A stretch of 64,000 nucleotides of DNA from SVTX01 sp045612105 (GCA_045612105.1 JAZKYL010000113.1:248001-312000), one strand, 5' to 3'. Positions 16,901 to 25,052 are shown, counted from the first letter of the stretch. A program made the numbers and translations. Notes: generated by a model not told the origin, from the letters alone.

Positions 16901-17743
16901 ATGCAAGATAACAGATTTTCGTGCGGCCCCGGCAAAGGCTTGGAAACTGTTTGTATAGAGACTAACAGAATACTTGACTCCTGCAGAGACCGCGACTGCT
17001 TTGAAAACGCAAAGGTTTTTTTAACCGATTTCGGCAGAGAAATAATTGACCACACAAGCGCGGTCAGAGTAAAGAGCGCTTGTATCGCGCAGACTCAGAT
17101 AAGTCTTGATCCCGTGCAGTTCAACAGAGGATTTTACACTGTAAATATCCGTTATTACGTAAAGCTTGTATTCGAAGCATGTATCGGTAACGGTCGTTCT
17201 CAGGAATTTGAGGGCGTAGCTGTACTCGACAAAAAGGTAATCCTTTATGGTGGTGATTGCAATGTTAGCACGTTCCGTACAGGCGGAGACGCAACAGATT
17301 TCTGCTCACACATAGTGCCTTGTTGTAAAGAAAACAACCTGCCCACCGCAGTTGTAGAGGTAGCAGAACCTATCGTTCTTGGCGTAAACGTACTTGAAAA
17401 CGTCAATGATTGTTGCTGCTGTTGCTGTTGCGCTCACGATATTCCCGAAACTATCGCAAGCTCAATGAACGGAAATCTTTACTACGACGACGATGACGAC
17501 AGAAGGTATTTAGCGGTATCCGTTGGTATATTTTCAATAGTCAGAATAGTTCGTTCAGCACAGCTTCTCGTCTCTGCAAGCGAATATGTCATTCCCGATA
17601 AAGAATGCATCTCTCCTTCTAATGACGATCCCTGCAGTGTTTTCCGCTCAATGGCATTCCCAATTTCCGAATTTACCTGTGGCACTGTAACGTCACCTCA
17701 AAGTAATCACGATAAAGGAACCGGCGGCAAATGCGGCTGTTGA
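16901..17743 (+). CDS. Cysteine-rich conserved hypothetical protein
   Basis: A 280-residue protein with no signal peptide and no recognised domain. The N-terminal part reads MQDNRFSCGPGKGLETVCIE and continues with ILDSCRDRDCFENAKVFLTD. A beta-strand-rich middle follows (VNIRYYVKLVFEACIG), and then a run of seven consecutive cysteines at about residue 170 and the C-terminal KCGC. About 20 cysteines in all is exceptional for a cytoplasmic protein. Similar proteins occur, as I recall, in spore-forming Clostridia; a cross-linked spore-coat component or a metal-binding protein are both possible and neither is proved. ATG 16901 follows AGGGGG by 6 bases. It is transcribed alone between two terminators. 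Confidence 0.7.
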   Translation: MQDNRFSCGPGKGLETVCIETNRILDSCRDRDCFENAKVFLTDFGREIIDHTSAVRVKSACIAQTQISLDPVQFNRGFYTVNIRYYVKLVFEACIGNGRSQEFEGVAVLDKKVILYGGDCNVSTFRTGGDATDFCSHIVPCCKENNLPTAVVEVAEPIVLGVNVLENVNDCCCCCCCAHDIPETIASSMNGNLYYDDDDDRRYLAVSVGIFSIVRIVRSAQLLVSASEYVIPDKECISPSNDDPCSVFRSMAFPISEFTCGTVTSPQSNHDKGTGGKCGC

Positions 17744-17770
17744 TAAAATCTTAAAAACGTTGGAATTAAG

Positions 17771-17811
17771 AAACGGTTGCGCGCCCAAAAGAGGGAGTCG
17801 CGCAACCGTTT
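17771..17811. terminator. Bidirectional intrinsic terminator
   Basis: 13-bp stem AAACGGTTGCGCG / CGCGCAACCGTTT with a 15-base loop that can itself pair CCC with GGG. It serves the cysteine-rich gene (+) and the convergent ThuA gene (-). Confidence 0.9.
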
Positions 17812-17817
17812 TTAGTT

Positions 17818-18564
17818 TTATTTATTGAATTCGTCGGTAACTTTCGTAAGAAGATGAGGACAAGCCTTAGGTATCTCATATCCAATATCAGCGGGCTTTA
17901 CCCACTCAACCGCATTCTTGATAATACGCTGAACGTAGGGGTTATAGAAGGAACGGCAATACTCGTGGCCTGGCTGGAAGTAGAATATCTTACCCATTCC
18001 GCGAAGGAAACAGCAACCGCTTCTGAAAATATAGCCGTCCTCATACCAGCCTCCGAAAACAAGCGCATCAGGCTGAGGAATATAGAAGGGCTCACAGTAA
18101 AGCTCTTCCTCTTCAATCAAAAAGTGATCGGGAATACCTGCAGCAATAGGATGAGCAGGCATAAGATTCCACATGATCTCCTTCTGATCACGTCCCCAAG
18201 AAAGGTTGCCGGTAGTTCCAACAACAGCCTTGAACACCTTGGAGTGATGTCCGGAGTGCAGAACAATAAGTCCCATTTTTCCGGCATATACTCTCTGACG
18301 GATCTTTTCAACGAGCGCGTCGTTTACCTCACCGTGAGCCATGTGCCCCCACCAAAAAAGCACGTCGGTTTTCTCAAGCAACTCGTCAGATATACCCTGA
18401 TCGGGATCGTCAAGAGCAGCAAGCGTTATGTCAAGGTTTTCATCATCTTTAAGAAAATTCTTTATGCAACCGTGAATACCCTCGGGATAAATTGCGGCGC
18501 AGTTCTTATCAAGCTTTTCGTGTCTGTATTCGTTCCAAATAACAACGTTGAGTTTCTTGGACAT
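17818..18564 (-). CDS. ThuA-like (trehalose utilisation family) protein
   Basis: A 248-residue ThuA-domain protein, a class I glutamine amidotransferase-like fold associated with disaccharide catabolism and with 3-keto sugar pathways. Recognisable positions are the N-terminal VVIWNEYRHEK, VLFWWGHMAHGEV (about 68), IVLHSGHHSK (about 100) and the late GKIFYFQPGHEYCRSFYNP (about 212), where the His pair is typical of the family. GAGGAGG lies before the ATG. The gene points away from the neighbouring AraC gene's operon but belongs to the same sugar-catabolic neighbourhood. The biochemical activity of ThuA proteins is poorly defined, so the role is inferred from context. Confidence 0.87.
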   Translation of the reverse strand: MSKKLNVVIWNEYRHEKLDKNCAAIYPEGIHGCIKNFLKDDENLDITLAALDDPDQGISDELLEKTDVLFWWGHMAHGEVNDALVEKIRQRVYAGKMGLIVLHSGHHSKVFKAVVGTTGNLSWGRDQKEIMWNLMPAHPIAAGIPDHFLIEEEELYCEPFYIPQPDALVFGGWYEDGYIFRSGCCFLRGMGKIFYFQPGHEYCRSFYNPYVQRIIKNAVEWVKPADIGYEIPKACPHLLTKVTDEFNK

Positions 18565-18717
18565 ATTGTTAGTACCTCCTCAAATTTTGTGAATCTACAT
18601 CACTTTATTTCATTATAAGACATTCTTAATTTTAATTCAAGACATTTTTTTGCAATTGAAAGACAAATATTGCTAAAATTAAAGTGGGGATTTATCCAAT
18701 TCCATAATTGCTTACCG

Positions 18718-18938
18718 ATATATTCGTTGTGTCCATCTCTTATGTCTCTTTGGCGCATACTTCCCGCCGGAAGATAAATGATATCCCCGCTTACCATATC
18801 GTATTTTTAATCGTCAATATAATAAGTCATTTTACCATTGATCAGAAAGGTCAGTTCGTGAAATTTTATTCGATGACGATCTATATTTCTTTGAATTCCA
18901 TACTTATTATGCGTATAATAAAAAATATTTTCTATCAT
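18718..18938 (-). pseudogene. Truncated, nonsense-interrupted copy of the AraC regulator N-terminus
   Basis: Read on the minus strand from ATG 18938, this translates MIENIFYYTHNKYG and continues collinear with the intact AraC protein encoded at 19072-19830. A TAA replaces the GAA codon of IDDEKYD, and after it the match resumes in the same frame (KYDMVSGDIIYLPAGSMRQRDI). Similarity ends at about 18718, where the intact gene continues NDYVSMNF. The DNA-binding half is absent and there is no ribosome binding site before the ATG. It is a partial duplication of the regulator now decaying. Confidence 0.88.
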
Positions 18939-19071
18939 TGATTTGTTAACAAAAAGCTCTTACTTATTTAAACTATTTTTACCTGTCTTTGTATAAATAA
19001 CCATAAAAAACTTATATTTTATAGTAAATAAATTGTATCCAACAAAAACTATGCGTGATATAATTATTACG
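18939..19071. other. AT-rich spacer between the AraC gene and its broken copy
   Basis: 133 bases with no open frame of note. It contains several A/T tracts and TATAAA-like boxes on the minus strand, perhaps the remains of the promoter of the duplicated copy. The 153 bases from 18565 to 18717, on the other side of the pseudogene, hold the ThuA leader and nothing else I can identify. Confidence 0.4.
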
Positions 19072-19830
19072 TTAGAGAAGTGACTTATTAACATCTACCA
19101 CTGATGACCTGTACTGCAAGGGCGAAAAGCCTATGCGTTTTTTAAAAACTCTTGAGAAATAGTTTGCATCGTCAAATCCAACCATTGAAGCAATATCCGA
19201 ACAGGGAAGTGAGGTTTCGATCAGCAATTTTTTTGCTTCCGAAATTCGGATATCAATAAGATAATTAATGATCGACTTTCCAAATGCTTTTCTAAATTCG
19301 CTTTCGCAATATGCAATCGAAAAAAAGGTTTCTTTACTTATATCCTCAAGCGAAATATGCTTACTGTAATTACAGATAAGGTAATTTGCTATTTGAATAG
19401 ATAAAGGTGTGTTACTGCTTGCCATTATATTATCTATGATCTGCATTATCATAGCCTCGAAAAGAACGTTCAGCTTTTTGTTATTAATATTCGTTGGGTT
19501 CTTATGCTCGGCATCAAAATATGCAAGAAGTAATCTGATTTCCTCTGTGATTCCGTTTGGAATATACGGTTTGAGTGCCAATCTTTTATCAGCATGAAAA
19601 TTCATGCTGACATAATCGTTATGCCCATCACCAATGTCTCGTCTTCGCATACTTCCGGGAGGAAGATAGATAATATCTCCACTTACCATATCGTATTTTT
19701 CATCGTCGATATAATAAGACATTTTCCCATCAATAAGAAAGGTTAGTTCGTGAAACTTGATTTGGTGACTGTCAATATTTTTTTGTGGGCCATATTCGTT
19801 GTGTCTATAGTAGAAAATATCCTCTATCAT
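19072..19830 (-). CDS. AraC-family transcriptional regulator with cupin sensor
   Basis: A 252-residue activator-type regulator. Residues 1-130 form a cupin-like sugar-sensing domain (FHELTFLIDGKMSYYI, DIIYLPPGSMRRRD). Residues 155-245 are the double helix-turn-helix: ISLEDISKETFFSIAYCESEF, then the signature CSDIASMVGFDDANYFSRVFKK. I chose ATG 19830 because GGAGGG precedes it by 7 bases; an earlier in-frame ATG at 19854 has no such site. The gene is divergent from the SDR/isomerase/oxidoreductase operon and their promoters overlap, so it almost certainly regulates that operon and itself in response to a sugar. The inducer is unknown. Confidence 0.92.
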   Translation of the reverse strand: MIEDIFYYRHNEYGPQKNIDSHQIKFHELTFLIDGKMSYYIDDEKYDMVSGDIIYLPPGSMRRRDIGDGHNDYVSMNFHADKRLALKPYIPNGITEEIRLLLAYFDAEHKNPTNINNKKLNVLFEAMIMQIIDNIMASSNTPLSIQIANYLICNYSKHISLEDISKETFFSIAYCESEFRKAFGKSIINYLIDIRISEAKKLLIETSLPCSDIASMVGFDDANYFSRVFKKRIGFSPLQYRSSVVDVNKSLL

Positions 19831-19896
19831 AGTCTTACCCTCCATCAAAAACATAAGAAAATGCTAAAAAAAGCACCATTTTTTTTAAAAAAACTA

Positions 19897-19924
19897 TTGA
19901 AAATACTTTTAAAAGTGCTATAAT
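19897..19924 (+). promoter_or_regulatory. Promoter of the sugar-catabolic operon
   Basis: TTGAAA (19897-19902), 16-base spacer, TATAAT (19919-19924), 65 bases before the SDR start codon. Its -10 box is the left half of a perfect palindrome shared with the opposing AraC promoter. Confidence 0.75.
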
Positions 19925-19935
19925 AATTATAGCAC
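19915..19935. promoter_or_regulatory. Perfect 21-base palindrome overlapping both divergent -10 boxes
   Basis: GTGCTATAAT-A-ATTATAGCAC: 10-bp arms around a single central A at 19925. Both -10 hexamers lie inside it, so a protein bound here would block both promoters. Confidence 0.8.
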
Positions 19936-19954
19936 GACAATGCAAGATTGTCAA
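19926..19954 (-). promoter_or_regulatory. Full-consensus sigma-A promoter of the AraC gene
   Basis: On the minus strand TTGACA (19949-19954) is followed by a 17-base spacer and TATAAT (19926-19931), a perfect match to the sigma-A consensus in sequence and spacing. An inverted repeat GACAAT-N5-ATTGTC (19936-19952) fills the spacer and could be a regulator site. Confidence 0.88.
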
Positions 19955-19989
19955 TAGCTAAAAAACACTGAACAATAAGGAGTATTTTT

Positions 19990-20814
19990 ATGAAAAAGGT
20001 TTGCGTAGTTACGGGCGCAGGCGGTGTGCTCTGCGCTGAATTTGCAAAAGAAATGTCCAAGAATGGCTATGCAGTAGCTCTTCTTGATATAAATGAATCA
20101 GCTGCTCAGGCAGTAGCTGATGAGATCTGCGCCGATGGCGGCGTGGCAAAGGCATATAAGACTAACGTACTCGACAAAGAGTGCATTGTTGATGTTCATC
20201 AAAAGATTCTTGCTGAGCTCGGCAAGTGTACAGTTCTTATCAACGGTGCAGGTGGAAATAGCCCCAAAGCTACGACTGCCCACGAATATTTTGAGGCAGG
20301 CGACGAAAACCGCGACGATATCCTGACCTTCTTCAATCTTAACGAGGCAGGGTTTGATTTTGTATTCGATCTCAATATGAAGGGTGTTCTTCTTCCCACA
20401 CAGGTATTTGCTGCCGATATGATCGGTGAAGAAGGTTGCTCTATAATTAACATCTCCTCTATGAACGCATATACACCTTTGACTAAGATCCCCGCATATA
20501 GTTCCGCAAAAGCGGCTGTCTCAAACTTTACTCAGTGGTTGGCAGTTCACTTTGCAAAAGAGGGAATCAGAGTCAACGGAATCGCTCCCGGATTCTTCTC
20601 CACCAATCAGAACAAGGCACTTCTCTGGAACCCCGATGGTACTCCTACCGCAAGGACAGGCAAGATCCTGGCGGCTACTCCTATGGGACGTTTCGGTGAG
20701 GCTCACGAGCTTCTCGGAGTGCTCAAGTTCCTCGTTGACCCCGTTGCAGCTTCCTTTGTAACCGGAACCGTTATCCCAGTAGACGGAGGCTTCTCCGCAT
20801 ACTCGGGAGTATAA
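19990..20814 (+). CDS. SDR oxidoreductase, mannonate/fructuronate-type
   Basis: A 274-residue short-chain dehydrogenase. It has the NAD(P)-binding TGAGGVLCAEFAKEM (8-22), NGAGGNSPKATT (about 85), the catalytic Ser in NISSMNAY and the Tyr-x3-Lys pair in PAYSSAKAAVSNF (about 165-177). IRVNGIAPGFF and the terminal VIPVDGGF complete the classic SDR layout. The long insert with NLNEAGFDFVFDLN and the NGAGGNSP motif resemble SDR-type D-mannonate oxidoreductases of Firmicutes, which interconvert fructuronate and mannonate; a related keto-sugar reductase is equally possible. AAGGAG precedes the ATG. It is the first gene of the operon driven by the divergent promoter. Confidence 0.85.
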   Translation: MKKVCVVTGAGGVLCAEFAKEMSKNGYAVALLDINESAAQAVADEICADGGVAKAYKTNVLDKECIVDVHQKILAELGKCTVLINGAGGNSPKATTAHEYFEAGDENRDDILTFFNLNEAGFDFVFDLNMKGVLLPTQVFAADMIGEEGCSIINISSMNAYTPLTKIPAYSSAKAAVSNFTQWLAVHFAKEGIRVNGIAPGFFSTNQNKALLWNPDGTPTARTGKILAATPMGRFGEAHELLGVLKFLVDPVAASFVTGTVIPVDGGFSAYSGV

Positions 20815-20840
20815 TTAAAATTTTTTGAAAGGTTACAGTT

Positions 20841-21695
20841 ATGAATACCGATAAAATAAAGCTTTGCGCCTTCGCCGATGAAGCCGATCCCATGCTGGAC
20901 GGTCAGATCGAGGCAATGGTTGCAAATAATATCTCTCTGCTTGAAATACGCGGAGTTGATAAAAAAAATATCAGTGCTATCACCACTGCAGAAGCACTTG
21001 AAATAAGAAAAAAGCTTGATGCAAATGAAATATCAACTTGGGCGATCGGCTCACCTGCAGGAAAGATCAAGATAGGCGACGATTTCAATAAGGAGATCGA
21101 AACCTTCAAGCGTATGCTTGAGGTAGGAGCTATACTTGACGCTAAATGTATTCGTCTTTTCAGTTTCTTCGGAACCAATGCCGAAAAACAGTATTTTGAC
21201 GATGTTTGTGAACGTCTCAACAAATACGTTGAGCTTTGCAAGCCCTACGGCATTATTCCTTGCCACGAAAACGAAAAAAGCATTTACGGTGAAGACGCTC
21301 CACATTGTCTTGAAATATTGAAGGCTGTTCCCGGACTCAAGGCTGTATTCGATCCTGCAAACTTCGTTCAGTGCGGTCAGGATACTCTTGAGGCTTGGGA
21401 TATGTTGAAGGAATATGTATATTACGGTCATATCAAAGATGCCGATAAGGACGGCAATATTGTCCCTCCCGGATGCGGTATCGGTCATATTGCAGAATAC
21501 CTGCCCGATTTTGTTTCTCGTGGATGCAGCGTGCTGACCCTTGAACCTCATCTTTCCGAGTTTGTCGGTCTTGCCGACCTTGAGGAAGAGGGCGCGAGAA
21601 GCAACGTAAGCAATCTTACCTTTGCAAATAACCGTGAAAGCTTCGACTATGCGGTAAATTCTTTGAAATCAATTATCAACGGACTTAATATTTAA
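20841..21695 (+). CDS. Sugar phosphate isomerase/epimerase, TIM barrel (first copy)
   Basis: A 284-residue xylose-isomerase-like TIM barrel. Likely metal-binding and catalytic positions are visible as CHENEKSIYGE (about 140), FDPANFVQCG (about 172), YYGHIKDADKDG (about 195) and LTLEPHLSEF (about 235), i.e. the Glu/Asp/His/Glu order of the family. It lacks a signal peptide and is cytoplasmic. It lies 26 bases after the SDR gene with GAAAGG before the ATG. The family includes isomerases, epimerases, dehydratases and keto-glycoside lyases, so substrate assignment is not possible; sequence is clearly different from the next gene, so it is not a recent duplicate. Confidence 0.85.
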   Translation: MNTDKIKLCAFADEADPMLDGQIEAMVANNISLLEIRGVDKKNISAITTAEALEIRKKLDANEISTWAIGSPAGKIKIGDDFNKEIETFKRMLEVGAILDAKCIRLFSFFGTNAEKQYFDDVCERLNKYVELCKPYGIIPCHENEKSIYGEDAPHCLEILKAVPGLKAVFDPANFVQCGQDTLEAWDMLKEYVYYGHIKDADKDGNIVPPGCGIGHIAEYLPDFVSRGCSVLTLEPHLSEFVGLADLEEEGARSNVSNLTFANNRESFDYAVNSLKSIINGLNI

Positions 21696-21712
21696 TCTGG
21701 AGGACAAAAAAG

Positions 21713-22477
21713 ATGAAATTAGGTGCTCAGTTTTATACCTTGAGAGACTATTGTAAGGATCTTGCAGGTCTTGAAGAAACTATGAAAAAGGTTGCCGATA
21801 TTGGATACTCCTCAATTCAGCTTTCCGGTGTTTGCGCTTACGAGGGTGAATGGGCTGCTGAAAAGGCAAAAGAGATCGGTATTACTATCGACATTACTCA
21901 TTTTGCTTACAGCAAGATCATCAACGATATCGAAAACACAATAAAGCATCACGATGCTATGAATTGCAAGTGCATAGGAATCGGTGCCAGCCCTTACGAT
22001 AAGGATCAGGCAGGTCTTGATAAGTTTGCAAGCGAGGTAGCTTCCGTTATCCCTGCAATCGTGGCTTCGGGACACAAGCTGATGTATCACAACCACCACT
22101 GGGAATTTGTCAAAATCGGAGATAAGACCTTCCTTGACCTCCTCTGCGAGAGATTTACTCCTGAAGAGCTTGGAATCACCCTTGACACCTACTGGGTACA
22201 GGCAGGCGGCGCTGATCCCGCGGCTTGGATCAGAAAGCTTCAGGGACGTATTGACCGCATCCATTTCAAGGATATGGTTATGAACAACACCGACAAGAGA
22301 GTAAGAATCGCTCCTATCGGCGAAGGAAATATGAACTACGATTCGATTATTCAGGCTTGTCTCGATACTGATATTGAGTACGCTTACGTAGAGCTTGACG
22401 AGTGCTACGGCGAGGATCCCTTCGATTGTATGAAGAGAAGCTACGACTTCCTGAATAAGAGATACGGACTCAATTAA
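21713..22477 (+). CDS. Sugar phosphate isomerase/epimerase, TIM barrel (second copy)
   Basis: A 254-residue member of the same TIM-barrel superfamily, starting MKLGAQFYTLRDYCKD. Metal-site regions are MYHNHHWEFVK (about 125), GITLDTYWVQAGG (about 160), RIHFKDMV (about 182) and YAYVELDECYGEDP (about 223), matching the IolE/Hyi-like pattern Glu-Asp-His-Glu. It is 17 bases downstream of the first isomerase with TGGAGG before the ATG, clearly co-transcribed. Pairs of such proteins next to Gfo/Idh/MocA enzymes are typical of inositol, uronate or keto-glycoside catabolism. Confidence 0.87.
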   Translation: MKLGAQFYTLRDYCKDLAGLEETMKKVADIGYSSIQLSGVCAYEGEWAAEKAKEIGITIDITHFAYSKIINDIENTIKHHDAMNCKCIGIGASPYDKDQAGLDKFASEVASVIPAIVASGHKLMYHNHHWEFVKIGDKTFLDLLCERFTPEELGITLDTYWVQAGGADPAAWIRKLQGRIDRIHFKDMVMNNTDKRVRIAPIGEGNMNYDSIIQACLDTDIEYAYVELDECYGEDPFDCMKRSYDFLNKRYGLN

Positions 22478-22509
22478 ACAAAAAGATCAGTCTTTTGGAG
22501 AAAAGATCA

Positions 22510-23715
22510 ATGAAAAAAGTAAGACTTGGAATAATCGGATGCGGAAATATCGGCTCCCAACACTATTCCAACGTTTTGAACGGAAAATGCCCTGAGATCG
22601 AGGTCACCGCTATTGCCGACGTTAATCCCGACAGACTTGAATGGGCAAAAAACGTTTGTAAAAAATACCGTGATGAAAAAAAGGACGTTCCCGAGGTCGC
22701 TTTGTTTTCTGATGCATCGGAAATGCTCTCAAGCGGACTTATCGATGCTGTAATCATCTCGGTGCCGCACTACGATCATCCCAGATATGCTATTGAAGCT
22801 TTCCAAAAGGATATTCATGTTATGTGCGAAAAGCCTGCTGGAGTTTATACACTTCAGGTCAAGGAAATGATTGCCGAAGCGGATAAACATCCCGAATTGA
22901 AGTTTGGAATGATGTTCAACCAGAGAACCAACTGTCTTTATCGCAAAATGAAGGAGATAATTGACAGCGGTGAGCTTGGTCAGCTTAAAAGATCCACTTG
23001 GATTATTACCAACTGGTACCGTCCTCAGGCTTATTACGATTCCGGTGAATGGAGAGCCACCTGGGCGGGTGAAGGCGGTGGGGTTCTGCTTAATCAATGC
23101 CCCCATAACCTTGACCTTTGGCAATGGCTTTGCGGTATGCCCGTGAAGGTGTATGCCAAGATGAAGTTCGGTAAATATCATGATATCGAGGTCGAGGATG
23201 ACGTTGTGGCTACGGTTGAATATGAAAACGGTTCTATGGGCTCGTTTATTACCACCACAGCTGATACTCCCGGAACCAACCGACTTGAAATAGTATTTGA
23301 CGGTGGTTCACTCATTTGTGAGAATAATCAGCTGATTTACAAAAAGCTCGGTTCTCCAGAGTCTGTATTTACAAAGGAGAACAAGTCGCCTTACGCGTCT
23401 CCTGTTTACAAGAGCGAGATAGTTGAGACCGACGGAGCTAATCCTCAACACGCAGGTGTTCTGAACGCTTTTGCTGCGGCTATTCTGCGAGGCGAGCCTA
23501 TGGTCGCTGACGGCCGCGAGGGACTCAAGGGTCTTATGCTTTCAAACGCTATGCATCTTTCCGCATGGCTTGGTAGGGAAGTCGATATTCCCTTTGACGA
23601 GGAGTTATTTAAGACCCAACTTGAGGAACGTGTCAAGACCTCAAAACGAAAGGAAAACGTATCATACGTTTTCTCAGAATTTGACCAAAATCACGGTAAC
23701 TTGTGCTTCACGTAA
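22510..23715 (+). CDS. Gfo/Idh/MocA-family oxidoreductase (first copy)
   Basis: A 401-residue NAD(P)-dependent oxidoreductase. The Rossmann domain starts GIIGCGNIGSQHY (8-20), with the AIADVNPDR acidic turn and the family's catalytic EKPAGVYTLQ (about 109). The C-terminal alpha/beta domain includes the conserved GGGVLLNQCPHNLDLWQWLCG segment, whose His is the usual proton-relay residue, and MVADGREGLKGL. I chose ATG 22510, preceded by TTGGAG; the upstream TTG at 22495 overlaps that site. Family members oxidise sugar or cyclitol hydroxyls, often at C3. Over 60% of the residues appear to match the next gene by eye, so the two are paralogues. Confidence 0.9.
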   Translation: MKKVRLGIIGCGNIGSQHYSNVLNGKCPEIEVTAIADVNPDRLEWAKNVCKKYRDEKKDVPEVALFSDASEMLSSGLIDAVIISVPHYDHPRYAIEAFQKDIHVMCEKPAGVYTLQVKEMIAEADKHPELKFGMMFNQRTNCLYRKMKEIIDSGELGQLKRSTWIITNWYRPQAYYDSGEWRATWAGEGGGVLLNQCPHNLDLWQWLCGMPVKVYAKMKFGKYHDIEVEDDVVATVEYENGSMGSFITTTADTPGTNRLEIVFDGGSLICENNQLIYKKLGSPESVFTKENKSPYASPVYKSEIVETDGANPQHAGVLNAFAAAILRGEPMVADGREGLKGLMLSNAMHLSAWLGREVDIPFDEELFKTQLEERVKTSKRKENVSYVFSEFDQNHGNLCFT

Positions 23716-23749
23716 TATAACAACAAAATAAATAAGGAGATTTTGCACT

Positions 23750-24958
23750 ATGAAAAAAGTAAGGCTTGGCATCATTGGTATGGGTAATATGGGTTACCAG
23801 CACTTAAGAGAGCTTATTCGTCAAGATGATTGCGAGATAGAAATAACCGCAATCGCTGACAGAAAACCCGCCAGACTTGATGCAGGTAAGAACTATATTA
23901 CTGAGTATAATGAGAAGAATCCTGACAAAACCCCGTACTCCATTCCAAAGACTTTTGCCGAGGGAAGCGACCTTATAAAGAGCGGCGAGTGTGAGGCCAT
24001 ACTTATCGCGGTTCCTCACTATGATCATCCTACTCTTGCTATTGAGGGCTTCAAAGCAGGACTTCACGTTATGTGCGAGAAGCCCGCAGGTGTTTACACT
24101 CTTCAGGTAAGAGAGATGATTGCAGAGGCTGATAAGCATCCCGAGTTGAAATTCGGTATGATGTTCAATCAAAGAACCAACTGCCTTTTCAGAAAAATGA
24201 AAGAGATCATCGACAGCGGCGAGCTTGGTGAGATCAGAAGAACCAACTGGATAATCACCGACTGGTATCGCCCTCAGGCTTATTACGATTCGGGCGACTG
24301 GCGTGCAACCTGGTCGGGCGAGGGCGGCGGTGTTCTGCTGAATCAGTGTCCTCATAATCTTGACCTTTGGCAGTGGATCTGCGGTATGCCCGTATATGTG
24401 GATGCAAAAATGAGCTTCGGTAGACTTCACGACGTTGAGATAGAGGATGAGGTTACCGCGTTCGTTAGATATGCAAACGGTGCAACCGGTACGTTTATTA
24501 CTACCACCGGTGAGGCTCCCGGAACTAACCGCTTTGAGATAGTATGTGACGGCGGTACCATTGTTTGTGACGACGGTAGACTTATTCTCAAGAAGCTTGA
24601 TGTGCCCGAATCCGAGTTCACCAAGACCAACACAGTTGCTTTTGGCATACCTAAGTGTACTAGAAGTGTGGTTGAGACCGACGGTCAGAATCCTCAGCAC
24701 AAGGCGGTACGAAATGCCTTTGCTGCGGCTATTCTTCGCGACGAGCCTATGATTGCGGACGGCAGAGAGGGAATTAACGGACTTATGATCTCCAACGCGA
24801 TGCATCTTTCCGCATGGACTGGCAAGCCCGTTGAGCTTCCTTTCGACGAGCAACAGTTCAAGGATCTGCTTATGGAGCACGTAAAAAACTCTCGACGCAA
24901 AGTAGCTACAGCTTCTGCCGAGGTTGCAGATCTTTCAAACACCTACGGTTCTAAATAA
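23750..24958 (+). CDS. Gfo/Idh/MocA-family oxidoreductase (second copy)
   Basis: A 402-residue paralogue of the preceding gene: GIIGMGNMGYQHL Rossmann start, EKPAGVYTLQVREM, and the same GGGVLLNQCPHNLDLWQWICG core. Long stretches between residues about 100 and 240 are nearly identical (for example KFGMMFNQRTNCL and WRATW-x-GEGGG). Differences concentrate in the first 100 residues and the C-terminal domain, which line the cofactor and substrate sites, so it may act on a different epimer or in the reverse step. AAGGAG precedes the ATG and a terminator follows, ending the operon begun by the SDR gene. Confidence 0.9.
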   Translation: MKKVRLGIIGMGNMGYQHLRELIRQDDCEIEITAIADRKPARLDAGKNYITEYNEKNPDKTPYSIPKTFAEGSDLIKSGECEAILIAVPHYDHPTLAIEGFKAGLHVMCEKPAGVYTLQVREMIAEADKHPELKFGMMFNQRTNCLFRKMKEIIDSGELGEIRRTNWIITDWYRPQAYYDSGDWRATWSGEGGGVLLNQCPHNLDLWQWICGMPVYVDAKMSFGRLHDVEIEDEVTAFVRYANGATGTFITTTGEAPGTNRFEIVCDGGTIVCDDGRLILKKLDVPESEFTKTNTVAFGIPKCTRSVVETDGQNPQHKAVRNAFAAAILRDEPMIADGREGINGLMISNAMHLSAWTGKPVELPFDEQQFKDLLMEHVKNSRRKVATASAEVADLSNTYGSK

Positions 24959-24968
24959 TAACGAACAC

Positions 24969-25000
24969 CAAAAGCCTCATCAATTTCGATGGGGCTTTTG
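24969..25000 (+). terminator. Intrinsic terminator of the sugar-catabolic operon
   Basis: Stem CAAAAGCCTCATC / GATGGGGCTTTTG (13 pairs including one G-T) with a 6-base loop, right after the second Gfo/Idh/MocA gene. Confidence 0.85.
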
Positions 25001-25052
25001 CAATATACGAAAAATCAAAGTAAAATAGGCAAAAACAAGTCATTTTTTATAC

